DNA from: JBEHWX01 sp048498995
Lineage (GTDB): Bacteria; Bacteroidota; Ignavibacteria; OLB7
NCBI GenBank assembly: GCA_048498995.1
Contig: JBEHWX010000072.1
Location: forward strand, 1 to 30,503
Direction: 5' to 3'
DNA length: 30,503 bases
The stretch's first letter is position 1. Each line of letters opens with the position of its first letter. The notes under the pieces were generated by a model. The model was not told the origin of the DNA and made no database searches. It saw nothing but the letters and a program-made list of their open reading frames with translations. The position numbers were made by a program, and so were the translations under genes. Of this stretch, positions 14,303 through 22,465 are shown piece after piece.

Positions 14303-15178
14303 TCATCCGGAGACCGGATCGGGCCGACGGCCGGGAAGCGGGTATGCGCCCGCAATCCGCTCCCTGGCCGGCCCGTCCGCGGCCGGATGGTTTTCACTCA
14401 TGATGGGGACCACCAGCGGCAGCCCCCCGATCGGATGATCGAGCACCATCGCCTCCACGCCGAGCACCTCCCGGATATGCTCCGGCGTCAGCACGCTCCG
14501 TGGCGATCCGAGCGCCACGACCTTCCCCCGCTTCATCAGCAGCATCCGGTCGGCGAACTGCGCCGCGAGGTTCGGGTCGTGCAGGATCGCCAGCACACCC
14601 CCTCCGGAGGCGGCGAATCCACGCGCGGCCCGGAGCACCATCTGCTGATGCGACAGGTCAAGGCTGGAGGTCGGCTCGTCGAGCAGCAGATAGCGAGGGT
14701 CCTCCGCGCGCTCTTCCCGGAGCTGCGCCAGCGCCCGCGCCAGATGCACCCGCTGCTTCTCTCCGCCGGAGAGCGTCGTGTAGACGCGGGAGGCGAGATG
14801 CCCCACGTCGGCCGCCATGCATGCCTCCTCGGCGATCCGCCGATCGGCCTTCGATGGAGCGGCGCCGAAATAGGGCGTTCGCCCGAGCAGCACCACCTCG
14901 GTCACCGTATAGGGAGTGGTCAGATGCGATTCCTGGGTGAGCACCGCGCGCCGCCGCGCCAGGCGTGGCGCGGGGATGCGGGCCAGCGGCACGCCGTCGA
15001 GCGCGACCTGTCCCGAGGTCGGCGCGATCTCCCCGGAGAGCACCTTCAGCAGCGTCGACTTGCCGGCGCCGTTGGCGCCGAGCACCGCGATCACCTCGCC
15101 GGGGTGGATCTCGACCGAGATCCCGTCGAGGATCATCGCGCGGCCCGCGCGCACTTGAATCCCTTCGCCGATCAGCAT
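14303..15178 (-). CDS. hmuV: Haem ABC transporter ATP-binding protein
   Basis: 291-residue ATPase of the FecCD/HmuUV import family, energising haem (or possibly another iron chelate) uptake across the inner membrane. Walker A is GANGAGKST (34-42), the signature LSGGEKQRV (135-143), Walker B YLLLDEP (162-168) and the H-loop His199 (AILHDPN). TQESHLTTPYTVTEVVLLGR is typical of the HmuV branch. The ATG lies 7 bases inside the end of hmuU. The C-terminal tail after PLVVPIM is polar and poorly conserved. The surrounding HmuT, HmuY and HemS make haem the best substrate. Confidence 0.94.
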   Translation of the reverse strand: MLIGEGIQVRAGRAMILDGISVEIHPGEVIAVLGANGAGKSTLLKVLSGEIAPTSGQVALDGVPLARIPAPRLARRRAVLTQESHLTTPYTVTEVVLLGRTPYFGAAPSKADRRIAEEACMAADVGHLASRVYTTLSGGEKQRVHLARALAQLREERAEDPRYLLLDEPTSSLDLSHQQMVLRAARGFAASGGGVLAILHDPNLAAQFADRMLLMKRGKVVALGSPRSVLTPEHIREVLGVEAMVLDHPIGGLPLVVPIMSENHPAADGPARERIAGAYPLPGRRPDPVSG

Positions 15179-16269
15179 GGCTCCTCCCCGCCGAGCCCGC
15201 GCCGGCGCAGGATCAGCCAGAGGAAGACCGGCGCGCCGAAGGCCGCCGTGACGATGCCGATCGGGAGCTCGGCCGGCACCACGATCGTGCGCGCCAGCAG
15301 GTCCGCGATCAGAAGAAGCGAGGCACCCAGCAGCGCCGAGCCCGGAATCACCACGCGATGATCCGGCCCGACCATCAGCCTGACGATATGCGGCGCCACC
15401 AGGCCGACGAAGCCGATCATCCCGCAGACCGCCACCGAGGTGCCGACCGCGAGCGCGGTGAGCAGCACGACCGCCCGTCTCACTCCCTCCACGCCGACCC
15501 CCAGATGCGCGGCCTCCGCCTCGCCGAGCGCGAGCGCGTTGAGCTCGCGCGCCAGCCGTGGCGCCAGCAGGATCACCATCAGGATCAGCGGCGCGGCCAC
15601 CGCCAGATAGCGCCAGGTGGCGCCGCCGAGGCTTCCCATGTTCCAGAAGGTGATCGAGCGGAGCTGCGCGTCGTCGGCCAGGTAGACGAGCGCGCCGAGC
15701 GCGGCGGCGAAGAGCGCGTTGAGTGCGATGCCGGCCAGCAGCATCGACGCCATCGAACCGGCGGCCCGCGCCCGCGAGATGCGATAGACGAGCGTGGTCG
15801 AGCCGATGCCGCCGAGGAACGCCGCGGCCGGCAGAAGCGCGTCGCCGAGGAGCGTGCCGATCGAGGTCGTGGCCGCGCCGCCGAGCACGAGCACCGTCAC
15901 CGCGCCGAGCGCCGCGCCGCTGGAGGTGCCGATCAGCGACGGATCGGCCAGCGGGTTCCGGAAAAGACCCTGCATCATCGCGCCGGAGACGGCGAGCCCG
16001 CCGCCGACCAGCAGGCCGAGCAGCACGCGCGGAAGCCGGATCGCGGTGAGCACGTGCTCCTGACGCGGCGTGAACTCCCACGGCAGCGCGAGCCCGAGCT
16101 TCGAGGCGAGAATCGCCAGGATGCCGCCGGGAGAGATCCCGACCGCGCCGATCCCGCCGGCCATCAGCAGCGCCACGACCAGCAGCAGCGCGAGGGAGGC
16201 CAGGATCATTCCGTTCCGGCTCCGCCATGCCCTGGTCGCGGAGCGGACGCCGATGGCCAGCTCCGTCAT
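15172..16269 (-). CDS. hmuU: Haem ABC transporter permease (FecCD family)
   Basis: 365-residue integral membrane permease with about nine or ten hydrophobic segments. Family motifs are IRLPRVLLGLLVGGGLAVSG, MMQGLFRNPLADPSLIGTSS, WNMGSLGGATWRYL, the Gly-rich coupling loop GMIGFVGLVAPHIVRLMVG and the C-terminal ELPIGIVTAAFGAPVFLWLI. It forms a homodimeric channel driven by HmuV and loaded by HmuT. The ATG overlaps the hmuT stop (ATGA), and the gene overlaps hmuV by 7 bases. The longer open frame upstream is the shadow of hmuT. Confidence 0.95.
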   Translation of the reverse strand: MTELAIGVRSATRAWRSRNGMILASLALLLVVALLMAGGIGAVGISPGGILAILASKLGLALPWEFTPRQEHVLTAIRLPRVLLGLLVGGGLAVSGAMMQGLFRNPLADPSLIGTSSGAALGAVTVLVLGGAATTSIGTLLGDALLPAAAFLGGIGSTTLVYRISRARAAGSMASMLLAGIALNALFAAALGALVYLADDAQLRSITFWNMGSLGGATWRYLAVAAPLILMVILLAPRLARELNALALGEAEAAHLGVGVEGVRRAVVLLTALAVGTSVAVCGMIGFVGLVAPHIVRLMVGPDHRVVIPGSALLGASLLLIADLLARTIVVPAELPIGIVTAAFGAPVFLWLILRRRGLGGEEPC

Positions 16270-17189
16270 GACGCGCTCCCCTTCAGCTCTGGATGCAGCT
16301 CGCCGATCAGCGACTCGAGCGCGGTCGCTATCCGCGGCCCGAAGCCGAGCAGCAGCAGGTCGTCGATGGCGACCACGCGGCGCGCCTGTCCGGCGCGCGT
16401 GGCGGCCAGCCCCGGCTGACGCAGCAGTCCGTCGACGCCGCCGATCGAGACGAGCGCCGCGGCCGGCACCAGGATCACGTCCGGGTCGGCCATGGTCGCG
16501 GCCTCGGCGGTGAGCGGCTTGTATCCCTCGTAGCCGTCGACGGCATTGCGCGCGCCGGCAAGCCGGATCATCGCGTCGGCCGCGGTGCCGCTTCCGGAGA
16601 TCTGCACGCCGCCGGGGCCACGCGTGTAGACGAAGAGCACGCGCGGCTGCTTCTCGACCCGCGCCACCTCCGAGCGCAGCCCTTCCACCTTCCGGCTCGT
16701 CGAGTCGATCAGGTGCCCCGCCTCGGCGGCCAGTCCGAGCGCGGCGCCGACATCGGCGATCTTCCGCATCGTCCCCTCCACCGAGTGGTCGGAGGTGTGT
16801 ACCACCACCACGCGGATCCCCGCGTCGCGAAGCTGCACGATCGCGGCCGGGGGCCCGGCCTCCTCGGTGGCGAGGATCATCGTCGGCTCGAGCGCCATCA
16901 CGCTCTCGGCCGATATCGTCCGCTGGTAGCCGACCTTCGGCAGACGGAGCGCCGCCTCCGGATAGGTGCAGGAGATGTCGGCGCCGACGATCCGGCCGCC
17001 GGCGCCGAGCGCGTAGACCGTCTCGGCCAGCGAGCCGCCGAGCACCACGATCCGCTCGCCACGCGGCGATGCGGCCTCGGACTTCGCGGCCCGCGCCTCG
17101 CCGGCGCGCTCGGCCCCGCATCCCATGCCGGCCATTGTCACCACCGGCAGCAGGAGCGCGGCAAGCGAGCGCGCCAGTCGCGAGCGCAT
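16266..17189 (-). CDS. hmuT: Haem-binding lipoprotein of the ABC importer
   Basis: About 307 residues, cluster II-type haem-binding protein that hands haem to HmuUV. From the ATG at 17189 it has a lipoprotein-like signal (RSLAALLLPVVTMAGMGC, Cys24), then ERIVVLGGSLAETVYALGAG and GADISCTYPEAALRLPKVGY, a segment whose Tyr is a haem ligand in known HmuT proteins. SAESVMALEPTMILATEEAG and RTGQ-like C-terminal features follow. An in-frame ATG at 17261 overlaps the hmuY stop (TGATG) and would add 24 residues before the signal. I prefer 17189 because GAGAGG lies ~10 bases upstream and the signal length becomes normal. Translational coupling leaves the longer form possible. Confidence 0.9.
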   Translation of the reverse strand: MRSRLARSLAALLLPVVTMAGMGCGAERAGEARAAKSEAASPRGERIVVLGGSLAETVYALGAGGRIVGADISCTYPEAALRLPKVGYQRTISAESVMALEPTMILATEEAGPPAAIVQLRDAGIRVVVVHTSDHSVEGTMRKIADVGAALGLAAEAGHLIDSTSRKVEGLRSEVARVEKQPRVLFVYTRGPGGVQISGSGTAADAMIRLAGARNAVDGYEGYKPLTAEAATMADPDVILVPAAALVSIGGVDGLLRQPGLAATRAGQARRVVAIDDLLLLGFGPRIATALESLIGELHPELKGSAS

Positions 17190-17260
17190 CGTCCGATGAC
17201 CTCTCGTCGCCCTCCGGCTCATCTTCTCACTCAGTGCATCGTGTGTCATGTCCATGGTCA

Positions 17261-17845
17261 TCAGTTCGTCAGCTTGCGTGATCCGTCCGGCTGATAGAAG
17301 TAGCGGAACGTGTAGAAGCGGGAAGGCTCGGCGCCGGTCGGCGAGCTCGGGGCTCCCTTGTAATAGCTCTTGATCTGGAGCTTGGCGTACTTGCCGTCGG
17401 CGGTCTTGACCACCAGCACCGAAGTGGTGTTGGCCAGGATCGTGTGGGGCGGATTGCCGGTCGCGCCGGTGTAGGTATACCAGTCCTTGGAGACGTCGCC
17501 GGCCGCGTAGCCGGATTCCGGCGCCTGCGCGTACGCGTCGAAATCGGTGGAGGCCAGCAGGAGCGATCCTCCCTGTCCCGGGCCGCGGTCGCCGCCGTTG
17601 GTGATGATCGACGTGGCGTTGAAGGCGATATCCCACGACGCGGAGGCCGAGTCGGTATACGGAACGACAGTGCTGTCGCGGAGCCTGAAGAAGGTATAGT
17701 GTCCGGACTTTGCCGTGTCGGCCGCGAGGTCGCGGACGGTGGTCGTCGGCTGCACCGGCGTGGGGGGCGGCTCCACGACGGCATCCTCGGAGCAGGCGGA
17801 AAGAACGGCGGCGCACGCGATCGCGGCGAACAGAAGTGTCTTCAT
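17261..17845 (-). CDS. hmuY: HmuY-family haem-binding lipoprotein
   Basis: 194-residue outer-membrane-associated haemophore-like lipoprotein. The signal peptide ends in the lipobox LSAC (Cys18), followed by a Pro/Thr linker. The HmuY fold is visible in GHYTFFRLRDSTVVPYTDSA, then SWDIAFNATSIITNGGDRG and, near the C-terminus, RFYTFRYFYQPDGSRKL. In Porphyromonas HmuY haem is held by two His; here the only obvious His in the corresponding region is in NPPHTIL, so ligation probably differs. It sits between the receptor (46-base gap) and hmuT. The family is characteristic of Bacteroidetes and their relatives. Confidence 0.9.
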   Translation of the reverse strand: MKTLLFAAIACAAVLSACSEDAVVEPPPTPVQPTTTVRDLAADTAKSGHYTFFRLRDSTVVPYTDSASASWDIAFNATSIITNGGDRGPGQGGSLLLASTDFDAYAQAPESGYAAGDVSKDWYTYTGATGNPPHTILANTTSVLVVKTADGKYAKLQIKSYYKGAPSSPTGAEPSRFYTFRYFYQPDGSRKLTN

Positions 17846-17891
17846 GTCGGATTCGGTTCGAAGGTTGAGTTGATGCTGATGCCGGGCGCGG

Positions 17892-20216
17892 TTATCGGTA
17901 GCTCATGCGGAGTCCGATATTCACGCGCCGGCCGGGGAGAGATGGCAGGCGTGAGTCCCGCTTGTCGAGGAGGTTGTCGAACGAGGCGTAGAGGAGAATC
18001 CCCCGCGTTATGTCCTTGCTGATCGAGGCGTTCCAGAGGGCATAGCCGGGTGCATATTCCGAGGCGTCGTCGAGGACGCCGTTGACGTTCAGATCGCTGT
18101 AGCCGTAGCGGCCGAGGATCACGCCGCGCAGCGTGGCGGAGGTGCCGAGCTCCGCGCTCGCCCATTCGAGCCGGACGCAGGCCGAGTGCCGCGATCGGTT
18201 GAACAGCCCACCGTATTCGGACGGCTGCACCGGCCTCACGCGGCCCGTCGAGCCCACCTTGCCGATCTCGCCGGCGCGGACGGCCTCCAGCTGACGCACG
18301 TCGTAGGCATCCAGGTAGCTGTAGCCGAGCGCGATGGTCAGCGAGTCCATCAGCCGCAGCCCCACCTCCGCGTCCACCCCCTGCGTCACCACGCTCTCCA
18401 GGTTCCGGTAGGTGAACACGTTCTGCCCGTTCTGCTTCATCGCCACCGGCACGGCGTCGATCAGGTCGTGAACGTTGTTGCGATAGAGGTTCCCCTTCAG
18501 GTGCACGATCTCGCCGAGGTCGAAATCCCCTCCCACGTAGAGGGAGAGCGAGTGCTCGGGGCGAAGCTCGCCGATGCCGTCGATCGGCATCAGCACCTCG
18601 CGCAGGCTCCCCTGCGTGGCCAGCCGCTCGATACCGGCGGCGATGCCGGTGGAGCCGAAGACCGAGTACCCGACGGAGGGATTCGTGAAGTCGAGATAGA
18701 GCTGCTGAAACGTCGGCGCCTTGAACCCGCCGCCGATCCCGGCGCGCAGCGTGATCGGATCGAACGGACGCCACATGGCCGCGATCTTCGGGCTGATCCT
18801 GACGCCGTAGGCTTCGTGCGCGTCGAGACGGGAGCCGGCGGTGAGATTGATCCGCTCGGTGGGCATCCACTCGTTCTGCACGAAGAGGAATCCGCTGGCC
18901 GCGGTCAGGCGCTCGCCGGCGATGCGGTCGGCATCGACGCTCTCGGTCACCGCGCCGGCGCCGAAGCTTGCCATGTCGGTGGCCGCGAGCGTGAGGTCGA
19001 GCTGCGCCTCCCCCTTCAGATAGAGCTGGTCGAAGCGGCTGCGGTAGAGCTCATCGGTCGTCGAGAGCGCGTGCTCGTCGGTGTCGTAACCGGAGAGATA
19101 TCCCTTCGCGGTGATCGTCGCGTCGGCGCCGAGCCGCTGGCGGAGCGTGGGCGCGACGCTCCACTCGGTCCGGCGTGATGTGTAGGTCACCGGCACGCTC
19201 TCCCCGGCCACGTCGAACAGATCGGGACTCTCCTGCGATGATGTCGACAGCTGCGACGAGAGAATCCAGGTGGTTGCCTCCGACGGACGGAGCTCGAAGC
19301 GGGGCTGCACGGTCCAGGTGACGTACGGGGCGACGGTGGGCGCGATCGTCGCCGGCGTCAGGTCGTAGCCGTCGGAGCTGATCCGCTCGGCGCGCAGCGA
19401 GCCGGAGAAGATCCCGGTGCCGTACGAGCCGTCGGCGGTGAGGTCGAGCGTGCGCTCGGAGCCGAAGCGGACGCCGAGCCCGCCGGCCAGCCGCCCTTCC
19501 GGACGCCGCGTCACCACGTTGATCACGCCGGCAAGCGCGTCGCTGCCGTAGAGCGACGAGGTCGGCCCCTTGACGATCTCCACCTTCTCGACATTCTCCA
19601 TCGAGATGCGCGTCAGATCGAGCGTGCCGGCGGTCCGCCCGATCAGCGGCTCGCCATCGACGAGGACGAGCGTGTAATCGGGATCGAGTCCCTGCATGCG
19701 CACGCCGGAGCCGTGATCGGAGATCACCTGCAGGCCGGTCTGCTCGGCCAGGAGATCGGAGAGATAGAGTGGACGACGGCGCTCGATCTCCGAGCGCGGC
19801 ACGATATCGACGGGAGTCGTGGCCGTGGAGGCCAGTTGAGGCGTTCTCGATGCGGTGACGGTGACGCCGGGCAGCTCCGCCGGGAGCTCGTCGAGCCTGA
19901 CGCGAAGCTCGGCGCTCGGTTGTTGGCCGGCATCGAGCTCGAGCGAGTCGACGTGCACGCGATAACCGATCCGTCGCACCTCGAGACGATAGCGTCCGGG
20001 CGTGACCGATGCGATGCGGAAGCCGCCGTCGGGTCCGGTCGTGGTCGCGTACGACGCACGTCCGGCCAGCTTGATGACCGCCCCGGCAAGCGGGAGCGAA
20101 TCGGGGCCGGTGACCCGTCCGGAGAATGTGATCTCACGTCCGCGGGCGCTGGACGCAAGAGCGAGAGTTATGACGAGAACGAGAAGGACAGCGCGAAGAA
20201 CGTATCGGGGTTCCAT
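17892..20216 (-). CDS. hmuR: TonB-dependent haem receptor (HmuR type)
   Basis: 774-residue outer-membrane receptor. The signal peptide covers ~1-26 (MEPRYVLRAVLLVLVITLAL on). A carboxypeptidase-regulatory-like beta domain spans ~29-108, then a TonB-box-like PGVTVTASRT, the plug (LSDLLAEQTGLQVISDHGSG to YGSDALAGVINVVTRRP, ~115-240) and a 22-strand-type barrel ending in Arg (RVNIGLRMSYR). GFKAPTFQQLYLDFTNPSVG corresponds to the FRAP-NPNL region of haem receptors. I chose the ATG at 20216 because the signal peptide begins there; the frame can extend 17 codons to a TTG. It is first in the haem locus, next to hmuY. Confidence 0.93.
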   Translation of the reverse strand: MEPRYVLRAVLLVLVITLALASSARGREITFSGRVTGPDSLPLAGAVIKLAGRASYATTTGPDGGFRIASVTPGRYRLEVRRIGYRVHVDSLELDAGQQPSAELRVRLDELPAELPGVTVTASRTPQLASTATTPVDIVPRSEIERRRPLYLSDLLAEQTGLQVISDHGSGVRMQGLDPDYTLVLVDGEPLIGRTAGTLDLTRISMENVEKVEIVKGPTSSLYGSDALAGVINVVTRRPEGRLAGGLGVRFGSERTLDLTADGSYGTGIFSGSLRAERISSDGYDLTPATIAPTVAPYVTWTVQPRFELRPSEATTWILSSQLSTSSQESPDLFDVAGESVPVTYTSRRTEWSVAPTLRQRLGADATITAKGYLSGYDTDEHALSTTDELYRSRFDQLYLKGEAQLDLTLAATDMASFGAGAVTESVDADRIAGERLTAASGFLFVQNEWMPTERINLTAGSRLDAHEAYGVRISPKIAAMWRPFDPITLRAGIGGGFKAPTFQQLYLDFTNPSVGYSVFGSTGIAAGIERLATQGSLREVLMPIDGIGELRPEHSLSLYVGGDFDLGEIVHLKGNLYRNNVHDLIDAVPVAMKQNGQNVFTYRNLESVVTQGVDAEVGLRLMDSLTIALGYSYLDAYDVRQLEAVRAGEIGKVGSTGRVRPVQPSEYGGLFNRSRHSACVRLEWASAELGTSATLRGVILGRYGYSDLNVNGVLDDASEYAPGYALWNASISKDITRGILLYASFDNLLDKRDSRLPSLPGRRVNIGLRMSYR

Positions 20217-20288
20217 TGACTCGAAGGGAGTGACATGAACCGTTCGACGTGCTGAGGAGGAGAGCAACGCAGTTGTTTGACGGGGCGC

Positions 20289-20318
20289 AATCTAAACGTT
20301 TACTTGGATTATGTCCAA
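20289..20318 (-). promoter_or_regulatory. Candidate promoter and operator of the haem locus
   Basis: On the minus strand TTGGAC (20318-20313) and TAGATT (20294-20289) are 18 bases apart. TTTG with TAGATTGC also resembles the Bacteroidetes -33/-7 pair. An inverted repeat, TTGGA and TCCAA around TTATG (20304-20318), covers the -35. It is not a clear Fur box, so an iron- or haem-responsive repressor site is only an inference. The predicted leader is ~65 bases. Confidence 0.45.
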
Positions 20319-20524
20319 ATAAAATCTTTGGCGATGATCGATTCGTCGCGAATGGAGAATGGGGAGCGGGATGGTTGCCTCTGGCGATCGATGGAGACGG
20401 GAATGAGCTATGATGCGGTGTTCGGGACTGACGTGGCGTGCGCGGCGGTGGCGGTTCGGATACGAGCGCAACTGGCCGCGCGCATGTGCCGTTGATGCAA
20501 CGGCAAGCCCGTGTTCAGTGCGCC

Positions 20525-20550
20525 GGTAGCCGCACGTCTTCAGCGTGCGC
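20525..20550 (+). repeat. REP-like element (copy 4)
   Basis: GGTAG is followed by CCGCACG, loop TCTTCAG and CGTGCGC. One outer pair of the stem is lost relative to copy 1. The next bases, TCTTCC, are the same as after copy 1 at 12891. Confidence 0.7.
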
Positions 20551-20593
20551 TCTTCCGCCGCCCGTACGGAGAGAAGGCCGATAATCACGCATT

Positions 20594-20619
20594 GGTAGGC
20601 GCACGCCTTCAGCGTGCGT
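20594..20619 (+). repeat. REP-like element (copy 5)
   Basis: GGTAG, then GCGCACG, loop CCTTCAG and CGTGCGT. It has the same orientation as copy 4, 69 bases downstream. Confidence 0.7.
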
Positions 20620-20798
20620 CATGGTTGCGGTGCAAGGCTCGTTTCTGTGAATGGCCGGTACGGATACGAAAACGCCTGTACGAAGCATCCGTATCTCATT
20701 CCAGGCATTGACGGCCACGCCCGCCGTTGCCAGGGCTCATCGCGCGAGGATTCCGAGGTATGGTGAATGTCCAGGATCCCCCTTTCATGATCTCCTAT

Positions 20799-21347
20799 TC
20801 ATTCGATCGACTTCATCAGCTTATCGAGCGATACCGGCGCGCAGAGCATCGACCGTACCTGCGGTACGATATACCTGACGGCCATCCAGAGCGAGAGCAC
20901 CATCAGCAGGAGGTACGTGCCGAGGAACGTCATGGCCGCCCTCCTGAATCCGCCGTGGAATTCATGCCGCATCAGCACGAACAGCGTGGGAAGCAGGCTC
21001 ACGACACACGCACCGATCATGCTCCACAGCGACTGCCGTACTCTCAACGTCACGATCGATCCATCTTCCCGATCACATATGCGCCCTGTAATGACCGTCG
21101 TCGATGAATAGCTGAAATGGCCGCGACGACGTCCCCCAGGTCCCGTCAAATTCTGCCACTCCAGCTTGAACTTTTCTCCCGATGTGGTCCCGGTAAAATA
21201 ACCGTCGCCATCACCGCCATGCGAGCACGCGCGGCGTACCTCCGTGGCGATCTCCCGAGCGTACAATGGCGAGAAGAGCCTGATCACGACGCTCGGCGGC
21301 AGAAGGCCTATCCACCGACGGGTGCGGGGTATCGGCGCGAATGCCAT
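20799..21347 (-). CDS. Small membrane protein, paralogue 3 of a tandem family
   Basis: 182 residues from the ATG at 21347, which begins 26 bases after the stop of paralogue 2; the frame is open further upstream only inside that gene. Function unknown. It shares the plan of its two neighbours: LLPPSVVIRLFSP near the start, GYFTGTTSGEKFKLEWQN (49-66), a second strand region ending DGSIVTLRVRQSLW (95-108), and two hydrophobic segments (~110-126 and ~139-158). It is the most diverged of the three. It closes a four-gene minus-strand cluster. Confidence 0.65.
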   Translation of the reverse strand: MAFAPIPRTRRWIGLLPPSVVIRLFSPLYAREIATEVRRACSHGGDGDGYFTGTTSGEKFKLEWQNLTGPGGRRRGHFSYSSTTVITGRICDREDGSIVTLRVRQSLWSMIGACVVSLLPTLFVLMRHEFHGGFRRAAMTFLGTYLLLMVLSLWMAVRYIVPQVRSMLCAPVSLDKLMKSIE

Positions 21348-21373
21348 CTCACGCTTCGAGGCGGCAGGCGCGC

Positions 21374-21898
21374 TCACGCCGGTGCGCTCCCGGACGGCGG
21401 CTCGCTCCCGGATGTCGGCCTGGCGCCGACCAGCTCCTCGAAGCGCGCGCGGACGTGGCTTGTGCCGATGCGCTTCGCGGAGCTCCACGCGAGTATCCCG
21501 GCCAGCGGCGGAAGTGCCCAGAGGAGCATCCCTCCGGCCGATGCGCCGATATCGGTTCCGGTCAGCATCGAGAGCACGAGCAGCGCGGCCGCGCCGCCGA
21601 TCACCAACGACGTGCTCCCGAGCTGCCTGATGCTCACCGCTACCAGGCTCCCCTCCCCCGAGGGCTCGATGGTGCCGCTCACCTCGTGCGTCGGCGTGAA
21701 GCTCGCATCGTTGCGCGAGGTCACGTGCTGCTCCCAGTGGAGCCGGAATCCGCTTCCCTTCATCTCTCCGGTAAAGCGTCCCGGAGCCTCGCGATCCTCG
21801 TCGTTCCCGGCGAGATACGTTCGTATACGCTCGGCAACGCTTACCGGCGGAAGCGGAACGGAAATCTTCAGCGAAGTGTCGGGGGAAATGCCAGGCAT
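21374..21898 (-). CDS. Small membrane protein, paralogue 2 of a tandem family
   Basis: 174 residues, function unknown. The order is ISVPLPPVSVAERIRTYLAG (12-31), GRFTGEMKGSGFRLHWEQHV (40-59), GTIEPSGEGSLVAVSIRQLG (75-94), then two transmembrane segments (~97-113 and ~121-139) and a cytosolic-looking tail ending EELVGARPT. Alignment by eye with paralogue 1 is continuous over the whole length, so these are tandem duplicates. From memory, the plan LPP..V..R / F.G.....F / G.i....G..v resembles a widespread uncharacterised family of bacterial membrane proteins. No good Shine-Dalgarno is seen. Confidence 0.72.
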   Translation of the reverse strand: MPGISPDTSLKISVPLPPVSVAERIRTYLAGNDEDREAPGRFTGEMKGSGFRLHWEQHVTSRNDASFTPTHEVSGTIEPSGEGSLVAVSIRQLGSTSLVIGGAAALLVLSMLTGTDIGASAGGMLLWALPPLAGILAWSSAKRIGTSHVRARFEELVGARPTSGSEPPSGSAPA

Positions 21899-21923
21899 AC
21901 TGTCAGTCTCGATCAGGAAATAT

Positions 21924-21941
21924 CGGGGAGATCGCTCCCCG
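21924..21941 (-). terminator. Hairpin between paralogues 1 and 2
   Basis: A perfect 7-bp stem (CGGGGAG and CTCCCCG) with a 4-base loop sits in the 51-base gap. Downstream on the minus strand is ATATTTCC, only weakly T-rich. It may be a processing or attenuation hairpin. Confidence 0.35.
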
Positions 21942-21949
21942 TGTATCGT

Positions 21950-22465
21950 TCACGTCCCAGGCTCCCGGGCAGCCACGGGCGCTCCCACCAGCTCCATCAG
22001 ATACGGACGAAGGAGGCGCACCCCCACTTTGCCATTTGCATACCAGATCAACGCGCCGGCCACCATGGAAAGGAGCACGACCGGCGCGGTTCCGATCGAC
22101 TTGTGGAGATCGAAGCCGGTGAGGATCGCGATGGCGAGGATGAACGCAACCACGCTCAGGATCAGCGAGTTCCCTCCCCGTTGCCGGATGGAGGCAACCA
22201 CCAGGCTCCCCTCGCCATCCGGCTCAATCCTGCCGTTGACGTTGTACATCGGCACGTAGGTCGTTCTCATCCGCGATTGCGCGATCTGCGACCAGACGAT
22301 CGCGAACTCCGTTCCGGTGACGGCGCCGGTGAAATAGCCGGGCTTCTCATCCCCGCGGGGCTCGCGCTCCACGACCGCCCTGACGCGATCGGCAACCCGC
22401 GCGGGAGGAAGCGGAACGGGAATCCGCAGACTTCGTCCCCTCGACGTCGGTTCATGCAATGGCAT
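21950..22465 (-). CDS. Small membrane protein, paralogue 1 of a tandem family
   Basis: 171 residues, function unknown. IPVPLPPARVADRVRAVVER (15-34), GYFTGAVTGTEFAIVWSQIA (43-62), GRIEPDGEGSLVVASIRQRG (78-97), transmembrane segments at ~100-117 and ~126-143, and the ending LMELVGAPVA. The ATG at 22465 has AGGAGG four bases upstream, inside the end of the upstream gene (14-base overlap), so the two are translationally coupled. The beta-rich soluble part before a two-helix hairpin suggests a membrane-anchored domain; the side of the membrane is not clear. Confidence 0.75.
   Translation of the reverse strand: MPLHEPTSRGRSLRIPVPLPPARVADRVRAVVEREPRGDEKPGYFTGAVTGTEFAIVWSQIAQSRMRTTYVPMYNVNGRIEPDGEGSLVVASIRQRGGNSLILSVVAFILAIAILTGFDLHKSIGTAPVVLLSMVAGALIWYANGKVGVRLLRPYLMELVGAPVAAREPGT

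Larger units (their letters stand above)
20319..20798. other. Intergenic region upstream of the haem locus
   Basis: No gene is recognised between the hmuR promoter and the minus-strand membrane cluster. It holds two REP-like elements (20525-20550 and 20594-20619). A 7-base inverted repeat, TACGGAT and ATCCGTA, lies around 20655-20695. Short open frames here have no family resemblance. Confidence 0.6.

Noticed and set aside
20217..20267. TTG-initiated extension of HmuR
   Set aside because: It would place 17 polar residues before a normal signal peptide; the ATG at 20216 fits better.
20304..20318. Fur box upstream of hmuR
   Set aside because: The inverted repeat does not match the GATAAT-type hexamer pattern closely enough; it is kept only as an unassigned operator candidate.
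20641..20700. Inverted repeat TACGGAT/ATCCGTA as a terminator
   Set aside because: The arms are short and far apart, with no T-tract and no gene ending nearby.
20277..20711. Small open frames upstream of the haem locus
   Set aside because: They cross the predicted promoter and REP elements, lack ribosome sites and resemble no family.
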